59,917 bases of DNA from an uncultured Eubacteriales bacterium (lineage in GTDB: Bacteria > Bacillota > Clostridia > Oscillospirales > CAG-272): positions 1-59,917 of the forward strand of contig CAJJIY010000006.1 of NCBI GenBank assembly GCA_905187695.1, written 5' to 3'. A program made the translations under genes and the position numbers. The stretch's first letter is position 1. The number at the start of each line of letters is the position of its first letter. Positions 24,898-32,541 of this stretch are shown here, in pieces. The notes under the pieces are model-generated. The model was not told the DNA's origin. It saw only the letters and a program-made list of their open reading frames with translations, and ran no database searches.

Positions 24898-26280
24898 CTT
24901 TCTCCGGATATAAAGTGACAGCAGCGCTCTTCCTGAAAACGGGATAAGCGGATAGAGATATCCCCATCCGCCGACCGTCCGGTTGGTGACAATCAGCACA
25001 AGCGTCAGCAAAATACCTCCGATAAATCCCCACAGATTGAAGATAGCCGTAAGCGTCAGCAAAATCATACGCATAAATTTAAGGGCGTACCCCAGTTCAA
25101 AACTGGTTTGCGTGAAATTGGAAATGGCCACAAAAGCCATATAAAGAATCACTTCCGGAATGAGCCACCCGGCATCCACCGCAAAATCGCCCAAAATGAG
25201 ACCTCCCACCACGGAAAGCGAATTGGTCAGCATATCCGGCGTGTTCATGGAAGCCATCCGAAGACCGTCCACAATGAACTCGGTCAAAAGAAGCTGTACA
25301 TAGATCGGCAGTTTCCCGCGATCGGCCGGCAATGCAAACGCAAGAAAATTCGGTACAAGTCCCGGATTCTGTACGCCAAGGAGCCAGAGCGGCGTCAAAA
25401 ACAAGGTCAGCCAAAAAACAATGTGACGCACCACGCGCAGATAGGTCCCGGTAAGCGGCGGCAGATAAAAATCGCCACTTTCCTGCATAAAATCAAAAAT
25501 AGCCGTGGGCAAAATCATCGCCGCAGGCGAATTGTCCACCAGCAGGATCACGCTTCCCTCCAGCACATGGGCGGCCGCCGCATCCGGGCGCTCGGTATAC
25601 CGGATTTTCGGAAACGGATTGTACCAATGCGTATGGATCAGCGTTTCCGCCATGGACTCATGCCCCATGGTAATCGCATCTGTCTGAAGACTTTGCAGTT
25701 TCTTTCGCAGGTATAAAACCAGTTTCGGGTCGGCACGCCCTTTCATATAGCAAAGCACCACATCACTTTTGGAAGATTTCCCGATGCTGTGCTGTTCCAT
25801 CGTCAAAGAAACATCCCGGATCCGACGACGGATGAGAGCGGTGTTGTAAATGAGCGTCTCCACAAAACCGTCCCGAGCACCGCGCATCACCCGGTCGTTT
25901 TCGGGCTCCTGCGTATCTCTGGCCGGATATTCCCTTGCATTCAGGATCATGGCCTCGGCGCCGAAACTGCTTCCCAGCAGAAGCGCCGCGCCGGAGAGCG
26001 TCATGCTTACGATTTTTTCCTCTTCATTTGTGATTTCACTTTCCACAAAAGGCATATGTGAAAGCAGAAAATCCTCTGCTCCATTTGGCATTTCGGAAAG
26101 CGAGACAAGATAGATGAACAATTTTTGCAACGCTTCACTTTTGCTAAGGCCGTCCACATAATAAAGCGTAATTTCTCCCTGTCCGATTTTTACGGTTTTT
26201 TTAATGAGATCATAACTGTCCGAGACCCGGAACAGCCGGTCGAAATACGCCACATTGTCAGAATAATTTTCTTCCAGCAT
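24886..26280 (-). CDS. GerA/SpoVAF-family spore germination protein
   Basis: Spore inner-membrane protein of 464 residues. A soluble N-terminal domain of about 250 residues (LYYVDGLSKSEALQKLF; MRGARDGFVETLIYNTALIRRRIRD; ILVDNSPAAMILPTA) is followed by several membrane segments and a basic C-terminus. This is the GerAA/SpoVAF architecture. No gerAB or gerAC partner adjoins it, and no spoVA genes are in view, so it is an orphan; a SpoVAF-like accessory role is possible. ATG at 26280 is preceded by GGGGG, which lies in a hairpin. The 3' end overlaps a bidirectional terminator. Confidence 0.88.
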   Translation of the reverse strand: MLEENYSDNVAYFDRLFRVSDSYDLIKKTVKIGQGEITLYYVDGLSKSEALQKLFIYLVSLSEMPNGAEDFLLSHMPFVESEITNEEEKIVSMTLSGAALLLGSSFGAEAMILNAREYPARDTQEPENDRVMRGARDGFVETLIYNTALIRRRIRDVSLTMEQHSIGKSSKSDVVLCYMKGRADPKLVLYLRKKLQSLQTDAITMGHESMAETLIHTHWYNPFPKIRYTERPDAAAAHVLEGSVILLVDNSPAAMILPTAIFDFMQESGDFYLPPLTGTYLRVVRHIVFWLTLFLTPLWLLGVQNPGLVPNFLAFALPADRGKLPIYVQLLLTEFIVDGLRMASMNTPDMLTNSLSVVGGLILGDFAVDAGWLIPEVILYMAFVAISNFTQTSFELGYALKFMRMILLTLTAIFNLWGFIGGILLTLVLIVTNRTVGGWGYLYPLIPFSGRALLSLYIRRKKRS

Positions 26281-26282
26281 GA

Positions 26283-26327
26283 AAAAATCCCCCTTTGGTA
26301 GAAATTCTGCCCAAAAGGAGGATTTTT
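26283..26327 (-). terminator. Hairpin after the phosphofructokinase gene that includes the next gene's ribosome-binding site
   Basis: Minus strand AAAAATCCTCCTTT pairs with AAAGGGGGATTTTT (one G-U), followed by further Ts. It can terminate the phosphofructokinase transcript, and in read-through RNA it would hide the GGGGG Shine-Dalgarno of the GerA-type gene. Confidence 0.65.
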
Positions 26328-26337
26328 ATGTCAGTTT

Positions 26338-27582
26338 TCAGGAAATCGTGAAAAATACGGGCATCCCGTCCCGGTATGCCGGCGCGGATTCTCCGCGAAT
26401 GAGCGGCAACAGATAGGCCGCGCATTCCTTTGTAATATGATTGCCCTGCGGATTGATAAAATTCTCCGGCACGGTTCTGATACCGTTGGCGATTTTTGAA
26501 ACATCGCTGCTTTCAATCCGGATCCGATAAGGATCTGTGCTTTCCCGCACAAAAATCATCATTTGCCGGCTCACGCCCGAAACGGCCGCGTCCACAGCCG
26601 CCGCGCCGATCCCGAGCGATTCTTCAATATCCGTGGCAGAGGCAATGTGCGAAGCGCATCGCTGAAGGATATTGAGCTCGACCGAGCGCACCTTACAGCC
26701 GATTTCATCCTTCACGGCGTATTCCAGCGCCTTTCCGGTGCCCGAAAGCTGTTTGTGCCCGAACACATCCACATGTGCGCTTCCGAAGCCTTCGCAAACA
26801 TAGGTTCCGTCCGCAAAACGCACTCCTTCCGACACGGCAATGACTACATTGGGATGGCGTGAAAGAGCCGCGCGCACATCGGCGAAAAATTGCGCCTTGT
26901 CAAAAGCGCGTTCCGGCAGATAAATGAAATCCGGCGTGGGGAGACCCAGCGCAAGACCGATGCCGGCGGAAGCCGTCAACCAACCGGCATCCCGCCCCAT
27001 AATCTCCACGATCGTCACGGCAGGCACGGTATAAACCGCGCAATCCCGGATAATCTCGGCCATGGAGGTGGCAATATACTTGGCGGCGGAACCGAAACCG
27101 GGGGTATGGTCTGTCGCCAAAAGATCGTTGTCGATGGTTTTCGGCACCCCCATGATCCGCATTTCGTAGTTCTGATTTTTGGTATAAGCCGAAAGTTTGG
27201 CCACGGTATCCATGGAATCGTTTCCGCCGATATAAAAGAAATAGCGGATGTCATATTTCCGGAAAATGGCCAGCAATTTTTCATAAACCGCGTTATCCGC
27301 GCCGGGCACGGGCAGTTTTTTGCGGCAGGAACCCAGTGCCGCCGCCGGCGTATGCGCCAGTTCCAGGAGTTTTTTCTCATCCCCTGCAAAAAGCGCGGAA
27401 AGATCCACAAGATTCTCGGCAAGCAGACCTTCCACACCGTTTTTCATGCCGTACAGTGTGCGGATACAGTCTTTTCCTGCTCCGGAAAGCGCGCCGCGAA
27501 TGACCCCCCCGAGCGTTGCGTTGATGGCGGCCGTCGGTCCTCCGGACTGACCCACCACCGCATTTCCGATCAGTTTATTCAT
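26338..27582 (-). CDS. pfp: Diphosphate-dependent 6-phosphofructokinase
   Basis: Phosphorylates fructose-6-phosphate in glycolysis. The 414-residue protein has GQSGGPTAAINATLGG, IGGNDSMDT, GVPKTIDNDL and IMGRDAGWLTASAG. In phosphofructokinases, Asp in the GGxDS block and Lys in PKTIDND mark PPi use; ATP enzymes have Gly at both. Both PPi-type residues are present, so a reversible PPi enzyme is predicted. The block reads GGND rather than the common GGDD. It has its own perfect-consensus promoter and AAGGAG upstream of the ATG. Confidence 0.92.
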   Translation of the reverse strand: MNKLIGNAVVGQSGGPTAAINATLGGVIRGALSGAGKDCIRTLYGMKNGVEGLLAENLVDLSALFAGDEKKLLELAHTPAAALGSCRKKLPVPGADNAVYEKLLAIFRKYDIRYFFYIGGNDSMDTVAKLSAYTKNQNYEMRIMGVPKTIDNDLLATDHTPGFGSAAKYIATSMAEIIRDCAVYTVPAVTIVEIMGRDAGWLTASAGIGLALGLPTPDFIYLPERAFDKAQFFADVRAALSRHPNVVIAVSEGVRFADGTYVCEGFGSAHVDVFGHKQLSGTGKALEYAVKDEIGCKVRSVELNILQRCASHIASATDIEESLGIGAAAVDAAVSGVSRQMMIFVRESTDPYRIRIESSDVSKIANGIRTVPENFINPQGNHITKECAAYLLPLIRGESAPAYRDGMPVFFTIS

Positions 27583-27612
27583 AAGAAAAACTCCTTTTTC
27601 AAACTTCTTTAT

Positions 27613-27641
27613 ATTATAGCAAAAAGAAGGAGGGCTGTCAA
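27613..27641 (-). promoter_or_regulatory. Perfect-consensus sigma-A promoter of pfp
   Basis: TTGACA (27641-27636), 17-bp spacer, TATAAT (27618-27613): 12 of 12 consensus positions, 31 bp before the ATG. High constitutive expression is expected. Confidence 0.9.
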
Positions 27642-27720
27642 GGGAAATACGGCATCATTTCCCTTTTCCCGGTCTTTTTTGCGGGGGCGTGCTCATATAG
27701 TGCACGGGAGGTGATTTTTC

Positions 27721-28398
27721 TTGTTTTCCATGCTTTTGTCGCTTTTGCTGAACGCGGTACACCTGCTCCTTGGCATCGGCACACCGCAGAATTTTCCCCC
27801 GCCGCTGGAGGCCGCGGAAGAAGAAGCGCTCTTTCAAAAGAAGAAAACCGGTGACAGTGACGCGCGGGAAAAACTGATTCTGCACAATCTCCGATTGGTG
27901 TCGCACATTGTCCGGAAATATTACGGAACCGCCAAAAATCAGGAGGATCTGGTTTCAATCGGTACGGTGGGGCTGGTCAAAGCAGTAGATACCTTTGACA
28001 CAGGAAACGGCGCGCGTTTTGCGACCTACGCGGCCAAATGTATTCAGAATGAAATTCTGATGCACTTCCGTTCGCAAAAAAAGCGGAACGCCGAAATTTC
28101 CATCAACGAGACCATTGATGTGGACCGGGACGGAAATCCGCTTACCTACATGGATGTCATTGCCACGGAGGACCATGTGGCAGAAGAAGTCGACACCAAA
28201 ATCAAATCCCTGCGCGTCCGCCGGCTGGTGGAGACCGTCCTTTCCGAACGGGAACGGCAGATTATTCTCCTTCGCTACGGACTGTGCGGCGAAACGCCGC
28301 ACACGCAGCGCGAGGTGGCCGATCTGCTGGGCATTTCCCGCTCTTATGTCAGCCGGATTGAGAAAGGCGCACTGGAAGTTTTGCGCGACCACTGCTGA
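27721..28398 (+). CDS. sigK: Sporulation sigma factor SigK (pro-sigma-K)
   Basis: Late mother-cell sigma factor of 225 residues. A hydrophobic N-terminus (MFSMLLSLLLNAVHLLLG) resembles the pro-sequence removed by SpoIVFB, then FPPPLEAAEEEALF aligns with the start of mature sigma-K. Region 2 is LILHNLRLVSHIVRKYYG to FATYAAKCIQNEILMHFR; region 4 ends with the helix-turn-helix TQREVADLLGISRSYVSRIE. The TTG at 27721 is the likely start because GGGAGGTGA lies 7-8 nt upstream; the next ATG (27730) is too far from it. The frame is continuous, so no skin-type element interrupts it. Two terminators' worth of spacing isolates it from neighbours. Confidence 0.93.
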   Translation: MFSMLLSLLLNAVHLLLGIGTPQNFPPPLEAAEEEALFQKKKTGDSDAREKLILHNLRLVSHIVRKYYGTAKNQEDLVSIGTVGLVKAVDTFDTGNGARFATYAAKCIQNEILMHFRSQKKRNAEISINETIDVDRDGNPLTYMDVIATEDHVAEEVDTKIKSLRVRRLVETVLSERERQIILLRYGLCGETPHTQREVADLLGISRSYVSRIEKGALEVLRDHC

Positions 28399-28399
28399 G

Positions 28400-28440
28400 A
28401 AAAAAATACCGCGCGGCAGATTGCCGCGCGGTATTTTTTC
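28400..28440. terminator. Bidirectional terminator between sigK and the first GH20 gene
   Basis: AAAAATACCGCGCGGCA pairs with TGCCGCGCGGTATTTTT across a short loop, with A and T runs on both sides; it serves both convergent genes. Confidence 0.93.
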
Positions 28441-28446
28441 TGATTT

Positions 28447-30336
28447 TCAGAGAATACAGGTCGTCACATTCCGCGTCCAATTGTTCTGCTCCACATACGG
28501 CGTGTTTTCCCCACCGTATTTTGCGCCGAACGAAAGCACGGGCTCCTCCAATTCGGGAATGTTTTCAACTTTTCCGTCCAGATATTCACAAATACGCAAC
28601 TCGGCGCTCTTTAATCTCTGGATCAGGCCGCCGATACGAAGATCATGCGAAATAAAGCCCTGCGGTTTGTTCTCTTTCATCCACTGCCGGCGAAAAGCCG
28701 CAAGGAGCGCTTCCGTATCCTTAACAATCAGCGGCAATTCCTGTGCCATGGCAGTCATGGTCTCCCGGTTGCCGGAAAGATAAGCATTCCGCAAGCGGAC
28801 CGTAAAGTCGGCCTTGCGCGAAAGTACCCGCGAAAGATGAGCCAGCGTATCGTAAAGATAACCGAAAACCGGATGATTGCAAAGAGGCAGAAGTTTGGCC
28901 TCGGCCGCCCGGTAGTCCTCGGCCACATGAAGCGGGTCAAGATGAGCGTCCAGAAGTCCTTCCAGCGGATCATTGTAAAGCAGATATTTGCTTGGATTGC
29001 GCGGATGGACGGGTTCGGTGTCGTTTTTGTGTGCCATTTCATCCGGTGCGTCCAACGCGAAGAATTCCTCAAAGCCGATGCCGAAGAGTTCCCTTGACCG
29101 CGCCTCCATTTCTTCATCGGAAGGCACACCGCCGGTATAGGATTCCTCTGCGAAATCCAGCAGAATCGGCAATGCGATGGCCAGGGCTCCCTCCGCCCCG
29201 TTACTGCCCCAGGTCGTAACAATCAGGTCGGTCATACCGCGCTTGCGGCATTCATCCAGTTGCATCCGGGAAGCTTTCAGCGAAAAGCGCAAATGCGGTG
29301 CAAAACCGGACCATCCCCACGCGCCGCCGGCAAAGGCGGTTTTGTTGTGCGGAAATTTAAGGTGGCAATCGATCATATGCGAGAAGCGTGCGCGTTGAGG
29401 CTCACAGGAATAATAATCCCAGTAAATAAGCGTGACGCCCTCCGGCACTTTATCCATTACTTCTTTCGAGATTTCACCTTCCCAGACATAATACGCGCCG
29501 TTGAAAGCCATCCGGAAGAACATATCGCTCCACATCATGGGTGCGAAATCATAGCGACGGCAGATCTCGTTCACCCGTGCAATATGCTCCAGCATGATAT
29601 CGGAAGTTTTGCGTGCGCCGTGAAGATCCATATATTGGCCGCGACCCAGCGTGTGCGCCTCATCCAGTCCGAGGTTGATACGATGTGAACGGAAACAGCT
29701 GCGGCAAACGCGCAGCATCTCATCAATGAGCGCATAGGTCTTTTCTTCCCCGACCAACAGAATGTCGCTCGTATCCTTCACAGCATCAAAGGCTTTCCAT
29801 TGAAGCGCACGCTCCAGATGTCCCAGCGTCTGAATACAGGGGATCAGTTCAATGCCGAGCGAAAAGGCGTAGTCATCCAGTTCTTTCAGTTCGTCCATGG
29901 TATAGCGTCCGCGCTGACGGCCGAAATAGGGATAGCCCGGCAATTCGTAAGTATCCTCGGTGTAAAGCATCATCGAGTCATAACCCATCAGAGACAGACG
30001 GCGCAAATAAAGTTTGGCAAAGGGGAGATTCATCACCGCATTCCGCGAGCACTCGGCCATGAGGCACAGCGTGGTAGCCGTGCATTTTTCCGAGATTTCG
30101 GTTTTCCGACCGGAAAGAAGGGCGGGCAGATGCGAAAGAGCGCGGGAAAAATCCTGCTGCCGCTCTGCCGTCAGCGTGATTCCCTCTTCTGTCCGGGTCA
30201 GGGCAAGGCCTTTCCCGCGACATACTTTTACCGGGACACCGTTTTCCGCGCAGGCAACGCCGATCTCCGGCAAAAGTAACCGGACGCTCGGTGCCCATTC
30301 CTTTGGCAATTCCAAAAAACGAACCGTTTCCATCAT
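28447..30336 (-). CDS. GH20 beta-N-acetylhexosaminidase, paralogue A
   Basis: Removes terminal beta-linked GlcNAc or GalNAc by substrate-assisted catalysis. The 629-residue protein has an N-terminal alpha/beta domain (residues 1-90), a TIM barrel with LYTEDTYELPGYPYFGRQRG, the catalytic Asp-Glu in NLGLDEAHTLGRG, YWDYYSCEP and FAGGAWGWSGF, and a helical C-terminus. No signal peptide, so it acts in the cytoplasm; length and location resemble the GcnA type. Three ATGs in a row (30339, 30336, 30333) follow AAGGAG; 30336 gives the best spacing and matches the paralogue's length. A closely similar gene follows upstream. Confidence 0.92.
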   Translation of the reverse strand: MMETVRFLELPKEWAPSVRLLLPEIGVACAENGVPVKVCRGKGLALTRTEEGITLTAERQQDFSRALSHLPALLSGRKTEISEKCTATTLCLMAECSRNAVMNLPFAKLYLRRLSLMGYDSMMLYTEDTYELPGYPYFGRQRGRYTMDELKELDDYAFSLGIELIPCIQTLGHLERALQWKAFDAVKDTSDILLVGEEKTYALIDEMLRVCRSCFRSHRINLGLDEAHTLGRGQYMDLHGARKTSDIMLEHIARVNEICRRYDFAPMMWSDMFFRMAFNGAYYVWEGEISKEVMDKVPEGVTLIYWDYYSCEPQRARFSHMIDCHLKFPHNKTAFAGGAWGWSGFAPHLRFSLKASRMQLDECRKRGMTDLIVTTWGSNGAEGALAIALPILLDFAEESYTGGVPSDEEMEARSRELFGIGFEEFFALDAPDEMAHKNDTEPVHPRNPSKYLLYNDPLEGLLDAHLDPLHVAEDYRAAEAKLLPLCNHPVFGYLYDTLAHLSRVLSRKADFTVRLRNAYLSGNRETMTAMAQELPLIVKDTEALLAAFRRQWMKENKPQGFISHDLRIGGLIQRLKSAELRICEYLDGKVENIPELEEPVLSFGAKYGGENTPYVEQNNWTRNVTTCIL

Positions 30337-30424
30337 CATTTTCTCCTTTTCAGAGCAAAAAATTTTGGGGACGCAACGCTGCTTAACTTTTACTATTGCA
30401 AAGTCAGCCAAGGGATGTCTCACC

Positions 30425-30453
30425 ATTCTATCCGATAAACTCAAAAAAGTCAA
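30425..30453 (-). promoter_or_regulatory. Sigma-A promoter of GH20 paralogue A
   Basis: TTGACT (30453-30448), 17-bp spacer, TAGAAT (30430-30425) on the minus strand, about 90 bp before the start codon. It lies after the terminator of paralogue B, so the two GH20 genes are separate units. Confidence 0.75.
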
Positions 30454-30491
30454 TAACTTTTGAAAATATTTATTTTCCGACCCAAAAATAG

Positions 30492-30521
30492 AAAAAACCG
30501 GAGCAAAAGCTCCGGTTTTTT
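30492..30521 (-). terminator. Intrinsic terminator of GH20 paralogue B
   Basis: Minus strand AAAAAACCGGAGC pairs with GCTCCGGTTTTTT across a 4-nt loop, ending in a T run, immediately after the stop codon at 30523. Confidence 0.92.
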
Positions 30522-30522
30522 C

Positions 30523-32451
30523 TCAAAGAATGCAAGAGGTCACAATTCTGTGCCAGATGTTGTCGTAAAAATACGGCGTAGAATCGCCCTTCATCACAAA
30601 ATCCTCATTTGTTGTATATGGAGAAGTTTCGTTCTTTCCGTTAAAAGGAAGGACCGGTTCTTCCAGCTCCGGAATGGTGTCCGCTTCCCCGGCAAGATAT
30701 TCCCGAATCCGAAGCTCGGCCCCTTTCATACGCTGAATCAGGCCGCCGATGCGAAGCTCCTGTACAAGAAATCCGGCCGGTTTATTTTCCTTTTTCCACT
30801 GGGCGCGGAAAGATTCAAGAAAGCGCTCGATATCGGAAATGATGAGCGGCACCTCATCAGCAATGACCGCGATTCTGTCACGATCCCCCGCAAGATATGC
30901 CCCCCGTAACCGAACCGTAAAATCGGCTTTGCGGATCAGCACATGGCAAAGATCTGCAAGCGACCGGTAAAGATAGCCAAAACGGGGGTGATTTTCATAT
31001 TTGCGCAGTTGCTTTTCGGCATCGGCAAAATCGGCCGAAACATTTTCCGGATCCATATGAGCGTCCCGCAGGCCTTCCAGCGGGTCGTTGAAAAACAGAT
31101 ATTTACTCGGATTTCTCGGATGAACCAATTCCGTATCGCCGCGGTGCGCCATTGCGTCCGGTGCGTCCAGAGTCAGCAATTCTTCAAACCCGATGCCGAA
31201 AGTATCACGGCAACGCGACTCCAACCGCGCATTATCCGGCAATTCTCCGGTATAAGCATATTCGGCATAGAGAAGCAGGGTGGTCAGTGTGGTATAAAGC
31301 GAGGTCTCGCGGCCGTTGTCTCCCCATGCAGTCACAATAAAATCTTTCATGCCGCGTTTCCGGCATTCCTCAAGCTGAATGCGGGTGGAATTTACCGAAA
31401 AACGGGCATGAGGCGTAAAGCCCGCCCAACACCAGGCGCCGCCGGCAAACGCCGTCTTATTGTGGGGGAATTTGCGGTGGCAGTCAAGCATATGCGAAAA
31501 GCGTTCCCGTTGAGATTCAGAGGTATAATAATCCCAGTAAATGAGCGTGACGCCCTCGGGCACTTTGTCCATTACTTCTTTTGATATTTCGCCCTCGCTG
31601 ATGTAATATCTGCCGTTAAAGGCCATCCGGAAGAACATATCGCTCCACATCATCGGGGCAAATCCGTTTTTCCGGCAAAGCTCATTCACCCGGCCGAGAT
31701 GCTCCAACATAATATCGGAAGTCTTCCGGGAGCCGTGAAGATCCATATATTTGCCGCGGCCCAGCGTGTGCGTTTCGTCCATACCGATATTGACCCGGCG
31801 GGAGCGGAAAGCCGAGGCATAAACCCGGAGCATTTCGTCAATCAGGGCATAGGTCTTTTCTTCCCCGACCAGCAGAATATCATCCGTATCCTTCATACCG
31901 TCAAATGCTTTCCACTGAAGCGCGCGCTCCAGATGACCCAGCGTCTGGATGCAGGGGATGAGTTCAATGCCAAAGGAAAAGGCGTAATCATCCAGCTCTT
32001 TGAGCTCGGAAACGGTATAACGCCCGCGCTGGCGGCCGAAATAGGGATAGTCCGGCAATTCATAGGTGTCTTCCGTATAAAGCATCAACGAATCAAAACC
32101 CATCACGGCAAGATCACGAATCATTTTTTTGGCGCCGTCCATGCTAAGCACCGCATTCCGGGAGCAGTCCGCCATCAGGCAAAGCGTGTTGGCATTGCAT
32201 TTTTCAAAAACAGCGGTCTTCCGGCCGGACAAAAAGGCCGGCAGATAGGAAAGCGCGCGGGAAAAATCCTGCTGCCGTTTGACAGCCAGACGGATTCCAT
32301 CCTCCGTCCTGCAGATATCCAGGCCATCGCCCGAAGTGACGGTTACCTTCGTGCCTTCTTTTGAAAGGCCGATACCAAGGTCAAAAAGCAGGGATTGGGC
32401 GCTTTCTTTCCACGCCGCGGGCAAACCCGAAAAGTAAATCTGATTTTTCAT
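30523..32451 (-). CDS. GH20 beta-N-acetylhexosaminidase, paralogue B
   Basis: The 642-residue paralogue of the next gene, near-identical over the barrel core (LKELDDYAFSFGIELIPC, TLGHLERALQWKAFDG). The catalytic pair is in NIGMDETHTLGRG, and FAGGAWCWAGF replaces FAGGAWGWSGF. No signal peptide. Compared with paralogue A it has an extra Asn/Thr/Asp-rich stretch before the shared C-terminal end (SCIL versus TCIL). ATG at 32451 has CGGAGGG upstream. I see no convincing promoter of its own in the 90 bp upstream, which hold the terminator of the flippase operon. Substrate differences between the paralogues are not predictable here. Confidence 0.92.
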   Translation of the reverse strand: MKNQIYFSGLPAAWKESAQSLLFDLGIGLSKEGTKVTVTSGDGLDICRTEDGIRLAVKRQQDFSRALSYLPAFLSGRKTAVFEKCNANTLCLMADCSRNAVLSMDGAKKMIRDLAVMGFDSLMLYTEDTYELPDYPYFGRQRGRYTVSELKELDDYAFSFGIELIPCIQTLGHLERALQWKAFDGMKDTDDILLVGEEKTYALIDEMLRVYASAFRSRRVNIGMDETHTLGRGKYMDLHGSRKTSDIMLEHLGRVNELCRKNGFAPMMWSDMFFRMAFNGRYYISEGEISKEVMDKVPEGVTLIYWDYYTSESQRERFSHMLDCHRKFPHNKTAFAGGAWCWAGFTPHARFSVNSTRIQLEECRKRGMKDFIVTAWGDNGRETSLYTTLTTLLLYAEYAYTGELPDNARLESRCRDTFGIGFEELLTLDAPDAMAHRGDTELVHPRNPSKYLFFNDPLEGLRDAHMDPENVSADFADAEKQLRKYENHPRFGYLYRSLADLCHVLIRKADFTVRLRGAYLAGDRDRIAVIADEVPLIISDIERFLESFRAQWKKENKPAGFLVQELRIGGLIQRMKGAELRIREYLAGEADTIPELEEPVLPFNGKNETSPYTTNEDFVMKGDSTPYFYDNIWHRIVTSCIL

Positions 32452-32463
32452 TTTTCCCTCCGA

Positions 32464-32497
32464 TAAAAAAGGACTGTGCCGGAACTCCGGCACAGTC
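32464..32497 (-). terminator. Intrinsic terminator of the polysaccharide operon
   Basis: Minus strand GACTGTGCCGG pairs with CCGGCACAGTC across a 4-nt loop, followed by CTTTTTT; 45 nt after the flippase stop. Confidence 0.9.
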
Positions 32498-32541
32498 ATA
32501 TTATCATACGCTTTTCCCAAAAACAAGGCCTGTAATCATGG

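Noticed and set aside
27721..28398. Skin-type element or frameshift in sigK
   Set aside because: The reading frame is continuous through regions 2 to 4.
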